This document shows positions 17,885 to 27,661 of a stretch of DNA of 64,000 nt, piece by piece. Numbering within the stretch: position 1 is the stretch's first letter; each line of letters opens with the position of its first letter. Below the pieces are notes generated by a model that saw only the letters and a program-made list of their open reading frames with translations, ran no database searches and was not told the DNA's origin. The stretch spans positions 1,488,001 to 1,552,000 of the forward strand of contig NZ_FXEG02000002.1 of NCBI RefSeq assembly GCF_900176255.2, in the 5' to 3' direction. Made by a program: the position numbers and the translations under genes. This DNA is from Mycobacterium ahvazicum. GTDB lineage: Bacteria > Actinomycetota > Actinomycetes > Mycobacteriales > Mycobacteriaceae.

Positions 17885-17945
17885 GCCTTCGCGTTTGGCG
17901 GTTCCCCCGGCGCGGCGCGCGTGCCGCCGGGCTAGGGTGAGCGCC

Positions 17946-19683
<1,738 letters not shown>

Positions 19684-19703
19684 CCCAAGGGGTGGCTTAG
19701 AAA

Positions 19704-21380
19704 GTGGATGTAGACCTCAGCCCGCCAGGTCCGTTGACCACAGGTGGGTTGCGGGTGACCGCGCTCGGGGGCATCGGCGAAATCGGGCGCAACATGACGG
19801 TTTTCGAGCATCTGGGCCGGCTGCTGATCATCGACTGCGGGGTGATGTTTCCCACCCACGACGAGCCCGGCGTCGACCTGATCCTGCCCGACCTGCGCCA
19901 CATCGAAGACCGGCTCGACGACATCGAGGCGCTGGTCCTGACCCATGCGCACGAGGACCACATCGGGGCGATCCCATTCCTGCTGCGGCTGCGGCCCGAC
20001 ATCCCGGTCGTCGGCTCCAAGTTCACCCTGGCGATGGTGGCCGCGAAGTGCCGCGAGCATCGGATCAAGCCGGTGTTCGTCGAAGTCAAAGAGGGACAGA
20101 GCAGCCGCCATGGCGTGTTCGAGTGCGAATACTTCGCGGTCAATCACTCCATCCCGGACGCACTGGCCATCGCGGTGTACACCGGCGCGGGAACGGTTCT
20201 GCACACCGGCGACATCAAGCTCGACCAACTGCCGCTGGACGGCCGGCCCACCGACCTCCCCGGCATGTCGCGGCTCGGCGGCGCCGGTGTGGATCTGTTC
20301 CTGTGTGACTCGACCAACTCCGAGATCCCCGGGGTCGGGCCGTCGGAGAGCGAGGTGGGCCCGACGCTGCACCGCCTGATCCGCGGCGCCGAAGGCCGCG
20401 TGATCGTGGCTTGCTTCGCCTCCAATGTCGACCGAGTGCAGCAGATCATCGATGCCGCAGTGGCTTTGGGCCGGCGAGTGTCGTTCGTCGGGCGCTCGAT
20501 GGTGCGCAACATGAGCATCGCCCGGGACCTGGGGTTCCTGCGGGTCGACGACTCCGACCTGATCGACATCGGGGCGGCCGAGATGATGGCGCCGGAGCGG
20601 GTGGTGCTGATCACCACGGGCACCCAGGGTGAGCCGATGGCCGCGTTGTCCCGGATGTCGCGCGGCGAGCATCGCAGTATCACCCTGACCGCGGGGGATC
20701 TGGTCGTGCTGTCGTCGTCGCTGATCCCGGGCAACGAGGAGGCCGTTTACGGCGTGATCGACGCGCTGGCCAAGGTCGGTGCCCGAGTGGTCACCAACGC
20801 CCAAGCCCGGGTGCATGTTTCGGGCCATGCCTACGCCGGCGAATTGCTCTTCCTCTACAACGGGGTGCGGCCCCGCAATGTGATGCCCGTGCACGGCACC
20901 TGGCGCATGTTGCGCGCCAACGCCAAGCTGGCCGCCTCCACCGGGGTGCCGGAGGAGTCAATCCTGTTGGCCGAGAACGGTGTGAGCGTCGATCTGGTCG
21001 GCGGGAGGGCGTCGATCGCCGGTGCGGTGCCGGTCGGCAAGATGTTTGTCGACGGGCTGATCACCGGCGACGTCGGCGACATCACTCTGGGCGAGCGGCT
21101 GATTCTGTCCGAGGGCTTCGTCGCGGTGACTGTGGTGGTGACCCGCGGCACCGGGCGACCGGTGACGACGCCGCACCTGCACTCACGCGGATTCTCCGAG
21201 GATCCCAAGGCGCTCGAGCCCGCGGTGCGCAAGGTGACCGAAGAACTCGAAGCGCTGGTCGCCGACAACGTCACCGACCCGATCCGGATCGCGCAAGGCG
21301 TACGGCGCGCCGTCGGCAAGTGGGTGGGCGAAACCTATCGCCGCCAGCCGATGATCGTTCCGACCGTCATCGAAGTGTGA
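19704..21380 (+). CDS. rnj: Ribonuclease J
   Basis: The 558-residue metallo-beta-lactamase/beta-CASP ribonuclease has the metal motif LTHAHEDHIGAIPF, further metal ligands in HSIPD and HTGDIKLDQ, and beta-CASP segments ACFASNVDRVQQI and SGHAY. It processes and degrades RNA as a 5'-3' exo- and endonuclease and takes part in rRNA maturation. Length equals the M. tuberculosis ortholog (Rv2752c). GTG 19704 was chosen on that basis. It is the last gene before the Esp island. Confidence 0.95.
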   Translation: MDVDLSPPGPLTTGGLRVTALGGIGEIGRNMTVFEHLGRLLIIDCGVMFPTHDEPGVDLILPDLRHIEDRLDDIEALVLTHAHEDHIGAIPFLLRLRPDIPVVGSKFTLAMVAAKCREHRIKPVFVEVKEGQSSRHGVFECEYFAVNHSIPDALAIAVYTGAGTVLHTGDIKLDQLPLDGRPTDLPGMSRLGGAGVDLFLCDSTNSEIPGVGPSESEVGPTLHRLIRGAEGRVIVACFASNVDRVQQIIDAAVALGRRVSFVGRSMVRNMSIARDLGFLRVDDSDLIDIGAAEMMAPERVVLITTGTQGEPMAALSRMSRGEHRSITLTAGDLVVLSSSLIPGNEEAVYGVIDALAKVGARVVTNAQARVHVSGHAYAGELLFLYNGVRPRNVMPVHGTWRMLRANAKLAASTGVPEESILLAENGVSVDLVGGRASIAGAVPVGKMFVDGLITGDVGDITLGERLILSEGFVAVTVVVTRGTGRPVTTPHLHSRGFSEDPKALEPAVRKVTEELEALVADNVTDPIRIAQGVRRAVGKWVGETYRRQPMIVPTVIEV

Positions 21381-21436
21381 CGCCGTTTCGCGAAATATAT
21401 TTTGGCGCAGTACTTTTCGGTGCCTGGTCAGCCTGT

Positions 21437-21784
21437 TCAGGTCAAGCCCAAAATGCTGTTCAGCGAGCCGGTAACTTCGGCGAGTGACGCGACCAGGCGC
21501 TCGTCGTCGGCGTCGCCGGCCGCGGTGGCGGCGGCCTCTGCTCTGTGCAGCGCGTCGTTGATGCGCTGCTCGACGGCCTCGGAGCCCAGCCTGAGCAGTC
21601 CCGGCTCGATGGTGAGGCCGGTCAATACCAGGTGCCTGTCCACGGTCACTTCGACGGTTTGGGTTTCGTCGCTGACCGTAACGGTAGCGGTGTTCGTTCG
21701 ATGGATATGGTCGTCGATGATCGACTGAAATTGCTGGGCTTGCGCCAGCGCCTCGGCGACCTGCGGGTGTATTTGGGCGGTCAT
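21437..21784 (-). CDS. EspL-like YbaB/EbfC-family protein, copy 1
   Basis: The 115-residue protein has the same length as EspL of the ESX-1 locus and the same plan: an N-terminal helix (HPQVAEALAQAQQFQSIIDD), a YbaB-type beta region (TVEVTVDRHLVLTGLTIEPGLLRLG) and a C-terminal helix (EAVEQRINDALHRAEAA). YbaB proteins bind nucleic acid or act as small chaperone-like dimers; EspL is needed for ESX-1 substrate stability and secretion. It is transcribed divergently from the EspA/E-like gene at 22042 and closely resembles copy 2 (23813-24160). ATG 21784 has GGAAGG about 9 nt upstream. Confidence 0.8.
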   Translation of the reverse strand: MTAQIHPQVAEALAQAQQFQSIIDDHIHRTNTATVTVSDETQTVEVTVDRHLVLTGLTIEPGLLRLGSEAVEQRINDALHRAEAAATAAGDADDERLVASLAEVTGSLNSILGLT

Positions 21785-21986
21785 CAGCGCCGTCCTTCCC
21801 TTGTCAGGAACAGTATTTTTGGGGGCTGAACTGGTGATGTTTTCGGTCCAGTATCTCCTCAAGTTTAAAGCGAATTACCCGCCACGAATGCATTTGTTTA
21901 GGCAGTGTTTTTTGAGTGAATCCAATTTTCATATGCCATTAGTGCGCAAAAAATTGGTGCGCGGATGGCGTCAAATGCCGTGTTAC

Positions 21987-22019
21987 GTTGCGTATGCGCA
22001 ACTGTTGCCTAGGTGCAAC
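21987..22019. promoter_or_regulatory. Two adjacent GTTGC/GCAAC dyads upstream of the first EspA/E-like gene
   Basis: GTTGCG-N4-CGCAAC (21987-22002) is followed one base later by GTTGC-N6-GCAAC (22004-22019). Both are 16-bp dyads with centres 17 bp apart, ending 22 nt before the start codon. They lie in the only clearly AT-rich stretch nearby. They look like a double operator; the protein that would bind is unknown. Confidence 0.45.
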
Positions 22020-22041
22020 GTTCGAACGAAGGGAATCTCCG

Positions 22042-23367
22042 ATGTCTATCTTTGCTTCTGCCGCCAGGTGCATCGCCAGCCTGGCCAACCTGGGTCAGCA
22101 GGGTGCCGGCCTGGGCCTCGATTTCAGTGGCTGGAGCGGCTCAACGCCGGGCGCTGAAGGCTACGCGACGACAGCCACCAACACCGCGGCCGACCTTGGG
22201 TCGATCGGGGCCGCCATCGGCGGCAAGATGATGTCTCGGTCCATCAAGAACATGTCTCAGGCTGAACTGATCCAGCTGCAGAACCGGATGGGCGGACAAA
22301 AGGGCGTCAACGACTTCGCCAAAGCGGCCAGCATCATCTCCTGGACCATCACCACCGTCCAGCTTTTGCAGCTGACGACCGGATTCGGGACGCCGTATGA
22401 CGGCGCTGCCCTGCAAACCGGTTCGCAACAATTCACTTCGCTCGCCGGGCAGCTGAAGTCCGCACTTCCCGACACCGAGTGGCAGGGCGATGCGTCGCAA
22501 GCCTATGCCGACCTGGACGCGGCGCTGCAGACAGCGGCGCAGCAAATGGCCGACCTGGACACCCAGCTGGCGGCTCTGGTGAAAAACCAGGGCGAGTGGG
22601 TCACCCATATGCAATTGGCTTTCAGCATATTGAACGGTCTGCTCACCACGGCCCTGATCATCGAGTTGATTCTCACGATGGCGGTGCCGGCGCCGGTCGG
22701 GCCCGCCGTGGCGAAGATCTTCGCGATCACGGTTGCGAGTTTGGGGATTGCGGCCGCCGTGAGCTTCCTGGGGACGTTGCTCGGCTATTCGATCGAGAAC
22801 GGCAAAAAGGCCGATGCCTTGGCCGAGCGCTACGCGGCGCTGGTCGCGGGAATCGTTCAAAACAATACGGTGGCTCAGGCACAGGTGGCCGTCGCCCGCC
22901 AGTCCAACTCGGCGATGTCGAACTTCGAGACCATCTCGGCCAATCTGTCCGCAAATTCCGTCTTCGCCGGCGCGCCGGGAGTCGCACCGCCGGTGGCCAA
23001 CGATCGCCCGGAGCGGCGCCTGCGGCAAGACGCCGCGGCACCGGCTGCGCCCACGACACCGGCGGCGCCCGCGGCACCGGCTTATGCGCCTACCGGCACC
23101 ATGCCCACGCTGGTTCAGGCCGCCGCAATGTCCGGCACGAACCTGTCCGGCCGGGTGTCCCAGCCTGAAAGCCTGGTCAACCAGGCCAAGGCGCAGGTGC
23201 GCAGCCTCGCCCAAGAAGACCCGCACGAAGAGGCCGCTGCACCCGTCAACGAGGTCCGCGCCGACGACGGTGCGGGTGGCTATGGGACCGAGCGCGCACC
23301 GATCGGGGCGGCGCCGGCGGCCGCCGCACCGGCGGAGGTGCCGAGCCCATTCCAGCGCAGCGTGTAA
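22042..23367 (+). CDS. EspA/EspE-like ESX secretion-associated protein, copy 1
   Basis: The 441-residue protein has the features of the EspA/EspE family: no signal peptide, a helical N-terminal half with W147-x-G149 and Y155-ADL-D159 (WxG turn plus YxxxD export motif), and a Gly/Ala-rich hydrophobic region at about 195-255 (LLTTALIIELILTMAV). A disordered Ala/Pro tail carries ERAP at residues 417-420; EspA and EspE end in the same way (AERAPVEA, AERAPIDA). Family members are exported by ESX-1 together with a small EspC/EspF partner, which is encoded 47 nt downstream. ATG 22042 was chosen because an upstream extension adds an unrelated basic leader. Confidence 0.82.
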   Translation: MSIFASAARCIASLANLGQQGAGLGLDFSGWSGSTPGAEGYATTATNTAADLGSIGAAIGGKMMSRSIKNMSQAELIQLQNRMGGQKGVNDFAKAASIISWTITTVQLLQLTTGFGTPYDGAALQTGSQQFTSLAGQLKSALPDTEWQGDASQAYADLDAALQTAAQQMADLDTQLAALVKNQGEWVTHMQLAFSILNGLLTTALIIELILTMAVPAPVGPAVAKIFAITVASLGIAAAVSFLGTLLGYSIENGKKADALAERYAALVAGIVQNNTVAQAQVAVARQSNSAMSNFETISANLSANSVFAGAPGVAPPVANDRPERRLRQDAAAPAAPTTPAAPAAPAYAPTGTMPTLVQAAAMSGTNLSGRVSQPESLVNQAKAQVRSLAQEDPHEEAAAPVNEVRADDGAGGYGTERAPIGAAPAAAAPAEVPSPFQRSV

Positions 23368-23414
23368 TTCGTTGCGGACCAATGTGATTCAGCAGTATTC
23401 AAGGAGAAGTAACC

Positions 23415-23729
23415 ATGACTGATCTAGCCGTCACACCAGAACACCTCGACAATTTGGCGACCAAGCAAGACCAGGCCAGTACTCAGGCCAAGACCGCGGG
23501 GTCTGCGGGCTCCAATGTAGAAGTCGCCGTATGGGTCACCCACGGCGTCATCAGCGGGACATCCAACGTGGCCTTCACCAAAGCCGCCGCCGCGCGCAAG
23601 AAGACGGCCGACGCGATGAGCAAGGCGTCGACCGGGCTCGCCGGCAAGCTGCGCACCGCGAAGGCCGTTTACGGAAGCGCCGACGACGAAGCGGGCAAGA
23701 GCATCGACCGACAGCTCCTGGATCGCTGA
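23415..23729 (+). CDS. EspC/EspF-like small ESX substrate, copy 1
   Basis: The 104-residue all-helical protein has the size of EspC and EspF (103 each). It has the central VTHGVISG (EspC: ITHG; EspF: LTHG) at residues 41-48 and the C-terminal export motif Y86-GSA-D90, matching YSEAD of EspC. SD AAGGAGAAG precedes ATG 23415. By analogy it would pair with the EspA/E-like protein just upstream and be secreted with it. The stretch coding VWVTHGVISG is nearly identical at DNA level in copy 2. Confidence 0.83.
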   Translation: MTDLAVTPEHLDNLATKQDQASTQAKTAGSAGSNVEVAVWVTHGVISGTSNVAFTKAAAARKKTADAMSKASTGLAGKLRTAKAVYGSADDEAGKSIDRQLLDR

Positions 23730-23812
23730 TCACGTCGAAGCGCAGTGGGACATTTCCGTAGCAAGGAGACTCGTGCTTGTCGGCGGAAAACGTTGCGGCA
23801 GAGATGGTCTGG

Positions 23813-24160
23813 TTAGTTCAGCCCGAAACTGTTCTTGAGCGAGCCGGCTATTGCGGCCAGTGATTCGACGAAACGCTCGCCGTCGGCGGCGTCGGCCGCG
23901 GTCGCCGCGGCCACGGCATTGCACAGCGCCTCGTTCACGCGCTGCTGGACCGTCTCGGCGCCGAGCCTGAGCAGGCCTTCTTCGATGTAGAGTCCGGATA
24001 GCCAACGATGTCCGTCCAGCGTTACCTCGACGCTCTTGGCTTCGTCGGTGGCGGTAACGCTATTCGTGGCCGTTCGATGCACCTGGTTGTCGAGGGCCGA
24101 CTGAAACTGGTGGGCCTGCCGCAGCGCATCGGCGACCTCGGGGTGCACATCGTCGGTCAT
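23813..24160 (-). CDS. EspL-like YbaB/EbfC-family protein, copy 2
   Basis: This is also 115 residues. HPEVADALRQAHQFQSALDN, SVEVTLDGHRWLSGLYIEEG and LGAETVQQRVNEALCNA align directly with EspL and with copy 1. It is slightly closer to EspL than copy 1 is (ATDEA, GHxWLxGLxIE-GLL). It lies convergent to the first EspC-like gene and divergent from the second EspA/E-like gene, so it opens the second cassette. ATG 24160 has AAGGAC just upstream. Confidence 0.82.
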   Translation of the reverse strand: MTDDVHPEVADALRQAHQFQSALDNQVHRTATNSVTATDEAKSVEVTLDGHRWLSGLYIEEGLLRLGAETVQQRVNEALCNAVAAATAADAADGERFVESLAAIAGSLKNSFGLN

Positions 24161-24392
24161 GGTGTCCTTACTGGCTTGGTCTCCGGTCGCTCCGCAGTGT
24201 AGATCGGCTCGTCCGCTGCCTGCAGGTGTTTCCGGCCACCCGAGACTGTGGCCCGAGTTCTGGTGCACGCCTTGCAAAGAGCCAGTTAACTGTTTGCTAT
24301 TCGGACACGACATCGCGGGGCTCGGGTTAGGTTGTTCGGCAAAACTCGGCGGCGCGGGGCACCGAGGGTGAACGTAGGGGGAACCAACACCG

Positions 24393-25739
24393 ATGTCCGT
24401 GTTCTCGGCAGTCGCGCAGGTCCTCGCCAATCTGGGCTCGGTGGGCGGACAGGCCGCAACCCTCGGCCTGGATTCCACCGGTTGGAGCAACCCGACACCG
24501 AGCACGATGGCGAAGGCCGCGACGGGTACCGGCATTGCTGCGACCGGTCTCGGGGTGGTGGTCGTTCCCGCCGCAGATGGGTTCGTGGGCAAGGTCTTTC
24601 AACATTCGTCCCATCTCGGGCGCGAGGCGATGATGGCCAAGATGGGCGGGTCGGCGGGAGCAGCGCGGTATGCACAGGGGATGAGCATCATCTCGTGGAC
24701 GATCACCATCGTGGAACTTCTTTCGCTGACGACCGGATTCGGATATCCCTACGAGGGAAACAGCGTCGAAAGCGGGTCGGAAGAATTCCAGGCACTCGCC
24801 ACCGAACTGCAGTCCGCCCTCCCCGGTGCCGACTGGACAGGCGCGGCTTCCGAAGCCTATGCCGAGGTCAACAGGAATCTGGCGGACATCGCAGCGAAGC
24901 TGGCCCAGCTTGATCTCGAGTTGGCGGCCCTGACCAAGGAGCATGCCGAACTGGTCGCCCAAATGCGGTTGGCCTTCGGTGCATTGAAAGCCACCCTGCT
25001 CGGTGCTCTGGTCACCGAACTGGCCATCACCATGTTGGTGCCTGCGCCGGTCGGCCCCTCGTTGGCGATGGCGTTCGCGATTTCAGTTGCGGTGGCTGCC
25101 ATTGCGGCCTCGCTCGGTTTCCTGTCCACCGTGCTCGGCTATTCGGTGCAGCGCGCCCAAGGCGCGAACGCTTTGGCCAACAGATATGCGGAGCTGGCCC
25201 CTACGCCGCTCAGTCAGCGTTCGGCCCCGCCGACGCCGATTCCACAGTCCAAATCGTCCACCGTACCGCACTTCAATCCGGCAGGCGGGCAAGGTGTTTC
25301 GGCCGTCGGCGGTCATCCGGTGACCGCTTCGGATGCGGGCCGGGGGGAAGGGCGACACGTGGCTCAGCAGGGTGTGGCTGCCACGGTCGGCATCGCGACG
25401 CCTGCCACGCCGAAGGCGCGCGAGCACGGCGCACCGGCTGCGGCGACGGCCACCATGCCCACTCTGGTTCAGCTGGCTTCGAGGTCGGGGTCGGCCGCGT
25501 CGGTGGCCAGCCAGCTGACTCCCCACGCGGAGCTGTTCAGCCGCGCCAGGGCACAGCTTCTCGCTCAGCCTGCCCAGCAGAGCAAGAGTCGACCGGGCGA
25601 AGCGGCTCCGGGCCCGGACGGAGCACGTGCCGGTGAGGCAAGCGAGAACCTGCCCGCTCTGGTCCTAGGGAACCTTGATGCGTACGTCGCTGCCGGGTTT
25701 GTCGGGCCGGTGTCAAGCGTGGCCGCCAAGACCGGGTGA
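24393..25739 (+). CDS. EspA/EspE-like ESX secretion-associated protein, copy 2
   Basis: The 448-residue paralog of the copy at 22042 shares LGLD-S-GWS, MSIISWTITIVELLSLTTGFGYPYEG, W148-TG150 and the hydrophobic Ala-rich middle. Differences: the export-type motif is Y156-AEV-N160, so the acidic residue is replaced by Asn, and the C-terminus lacks ERAP and ends in VSSVAAKTG. It may depend on a partner for export or have a changed role. The start region has GTAGGGGGAACC before ATG 24393. The EspC/F-like partner follows after 52 nt. Confidence 0.8.
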   Translation: MSVFSAVAQVLANLGSVGGQAATLGLDSTGWSNPTPSTMAKAATGTGIAATGLGVVVVPAADGFVGKVFQHSSHLGREAMMAKMGGSAGAARYAQGMSIISWTITIVELLSLTTGFGYPYEGNSVESGSEEFQALATELQSALPGADWTGAASEAYAEVNRNLADIAAKLAQLDLELAALTKEHAELVAQMRLAFGALKATLLGALVTELAITMLVPAPVGPSLAMAFAISVAVAAIAASLGFLSTVLGYSVQRAQGANALANRYAELAPTPLSQRSAPPTPIPQSKSSTVPHFNPAGGQGVSAVGGHPVTASDAGRGEGRHVAQQGVAATVGIATPATPKAREHGAPAAATATMPTLVQLASRSGSAASVASQLTPHAELFSRARAQLLAQPAQQSKSRPGEAAPGPDGARAGEASENLPALVLGNLDAYVAAGFVGPVSSVAAKTG

Positions 25740-25791
25740 AGCGGAGCCGAGTCGTTGCCGCTGATAGACAGAGAATCAAAGGAGTGAGCCC

Positions 25792-26118
25792 ATGGACAAG
25801 AAGCTGGACGCCACACCACAACACATCGTCGCGCTGGCGACCGCCCAGGAATCCGCGGCAGCCCAGGCGCTGAGGGCGGGAGCTACGGGCTCCAATCTGC
25901 GGGACGCGGTATGGGTCACCCACGGCGTCATCAGCGGGGCGTCCAATGTCGCCTTCACCAAAGCTTCGGCCGCCCGCGCTAAGACGGCGGAAGCCGTCAG
26001 CAAGACCGCGGCTGCGCTCGCCCAGAAGTTGCAGACCGCCAAGAACGCTTACCAAAACACCGACGAGGCCATGAGCAACAGCCTCGCGGCGCAGTTTGCG
26101 GAATATCGGTACCGCTGA
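25792..26118 (+). CDS. EspC/EspF-like small ESX substrate, copy 2
   Basis: The 108-residue helical protein has VTHGVISG (residues 42-49) and the export motif Y87-QNT-D91. SD AAAGGAG lies about 9 nt before ATG 25792. It is paralogous to the copy at 23415 and follows the second EspA/E-like gene in the same relative position. It is expected to be exported through ESX-1 (inference from family). Confidence 0.83.
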   Translation: MDKKLDATPQHIVALATAQESAAAQALRAGATGSNLRDAVWVTHGVISGASNVAFTKASAARAKTAEAVSKTAAALAQKLQTAKNAYQNTDEAMSNSLAAQFAEYRYR

Positions 26119-26176
26119 CGTTTCCGCACGGGTGCTCATTGCGCTGGCAGCGCAGCGATTTCAGGAAGAAGGGGCC

Positions 26177-26782
26177 ATGCCGCAGTACGACGACCAAGAT
26201 CCGCTGGCCGCATTGGATTTCGTCGAAGACAAGCCCGCCTCGGACGCGGAGTCAGACGAGCTGGCCTTTCTGGATTATCCGGCTCACGCAAGCCACGACG
26301 ACGTTGTCGAGCAGTCCGATGCTGCGCTGGACACGTACGTGCCCGAGCCAACCGGCCCCGGGCCCGACGACACCGAAACCGCGCTGGACGCCGTCGCCCC
26401 GCTACCGACCGCGCAAGCCGGCCAGGGCGCTGTCGGCATGTACACGGTGATCAACCCCCCGGAGACCGTGTCCGTATCGGCACTGCTGGACGGCACAACG
26501 GGGCGTGTCGCGCTTTCGGCGAAGGTGACGAGCATGAGTGAAGCCGAGCTCGCCGAGGAGATACTCATCATTGCCGACCTGGCGCGCCGACAGGCGCTGG
26601 CGGGCCAGCAGGCGTACTTGTTGGGCGGGGACTCCCTGGCGGAAACCATGCGCGAATTGGGGTCAGACGGCTCCGAGGTGGTACGGGAGTTCATGGAGAA
26701 CGGCCTCGGCCTGACGACGCAGGATCAGGCGGACGCGGCTCGCGCGGAAGTGTTCGCTGCCCGCTACGGCCGTAACAAATGA
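26177..26782 (+). CDS. EspD/EspH-like protein
   Basis: The 201-residue protein has an acidic, low-complexity N-terminal half (LAALDFVEDKPASDAESDEL) and a conserved C-terminal half. YTVINPPETVSVSALLDG, VTSMSEAELAEEI and IADLARRQA align with EspH and EspD (LFTVTNP-VSVSTLMDG, MSE-QLA-EI, VIADLARQKA). EspD stabilises EspA and EspC; EspH is needed for EspE/EspF secretion. The gene closes the island 59 nt after the second EspC-like gene with SD AGGAAGAAGG, and is convergent with the methyltransferase (stops 1 nt apart). Longer in-frame starts upstream are possible. Confidence 0.82.
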   Translation: MPQYDDQDPLAALDFVEDKPASDAESDELAFLDYPAHASHDDVVEQSDAALDTYVPEPTGPGPDDTETALDAVAPLPTAQAGQGAVGMYTVINPPETVSVSALLDGTTGRVALSAKVTSMSEAELAEEILIIADLARRQALAGQQAYLLGGDSLAETMRELGSDGSEVVREFMENGLGLTTQDQADAARAEVFAARYGRNK

Positions 26783-26783
26783 G

Positions 26784-27656
26784 TTAGACCTTCTCGGCGT
26801 AGGCCGACCATTCCAGTTGTGACGCTTTGAGTTTGCGACCGGTGGGTGCGACGTAACGCGCGACCAGTTCGTCCGGCCCGGCCTGCTCGACCAGCCGCCA
26901 GCCGTATTCGCCGATGAAGTCGGCGACCTCGTCGGGCTCCAAGCCGAAATGCCACAGCTGTTTGCGCTGGCGCACGGTGCGGTACAACGTGCGGGTGCCG
27001 TAGCGGTTCGTCCCGTCGATGAAGTCGCGGCGGACGTAGGTGAACACCAGCCGGCTGCCCGAAGCCGCGGCCCGCAGTCCGTCCAGCGTTCGACGCACCC
27101 CCTCCTCGGTGAGGTACTGCGTCACGCCTTCACAGAGGAAGAAGGCCCGGTAGTCGGTGCGATAGCCGTGCTCGGCCAGGGCGGTGAGCAGGTCGTCGCG
27201 CTCAAAATCCAAGGCCACCAAGCGAACCGAGAGCGGCGGACCGCCCAGCACCCGCCGCAGTGTCTTGGCCTTGCGGGCGATGTTGACCGGCAGGTCCACT
27301 TCGAAGACCGGCATCCGGACCCGCCGGTTCAGCAGGTAGGCGCGGGTGTCCAGTCCGGCGCCGAGGATGACCACCGCATCGATGTCGTCGAGGGCCTCGG
27401 TGATCTTGTCGGCGATGAATCGCTTGCGGCAGGCCAGGTTTGCCCACAATCCGGGCCCGCTGTGTTCGGATGCACGAATCATCAGGCGGCGGATCGGCGT
27501 CGCCCGGGTCGTGGCGACCAGCCAGCGCAATGGAGCCGGCAGGAACAGATCCGCGAGGTCGTCGTCGACCAACCGGCGCCCGACCGGTTCGTTCTGCTCG
27601 ACGGCGGCCAGCACCATGGGGCCGAAAGCGGTCTGCGCAGCGGGGTTTCGCGCCAT
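26784..27656 (-). CDS. SAM-dependent methyltransferase (Rv2751-like, PPM/leucine carboxyl methyltransferase type)
   Basis: The 290-residue class I methyltransferase shows VVILGAGLDTRAYLL (SAM-binding GxGxDTR) and the later FLCEGVTQYLTEEGV. This family is expanded in mycobacteria and mostly uncharacterised; members act on carboxyl or hydroxyl groups. ATG 27656 was chosen because the start lies 6 nt from the stop of the upstream SDR gene, giving a tight three-gene minus-strand operon (ABM, SDR, MTase). The longer open frame would run through the SDR gene. Confidence 0.87.
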   Translation of the reverse strand: MARNPAAQTAFGPMVLAAVEQNEPVGRRLVDDDLADLFLPAPLRWLVATTRATPIRRLMIRASEHSGPGLWANLACRKRFIADKITEALDDIDAVVILGAGLDTRAYLLNRRVRMPVFEVDLPVNIARKAKTLRRVLGGPPLSVRLVALDFERDDLLTALAEHGYRTDYRAFFLCEGVTQYLTEEGVRRTLDGLRAAASGSRLVFTYVRRDFIDGTNRYGTRTLYRTVRQRKQLWHFGLEPDEVADFIGEYGWRLVEQAGPDELVARYVAPTGRKLKASQLEWSAYAEKV

Positions 27657-27661
27657 GTCGG

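Noticed and set aside
23761..23830. SD-like AAGGAG followed by GTG after the first EspC/F-like gene, as if the start of a lost EspD/H-like gene
   Set aside because: The frame closes after about 18 codons and shows no similarity to the EspD/H-like N-terminus.
24318..24330. Possible IdeR box (GGTTAGGTTG)
   Set aside because: Only part of one half-site matches; no second half.
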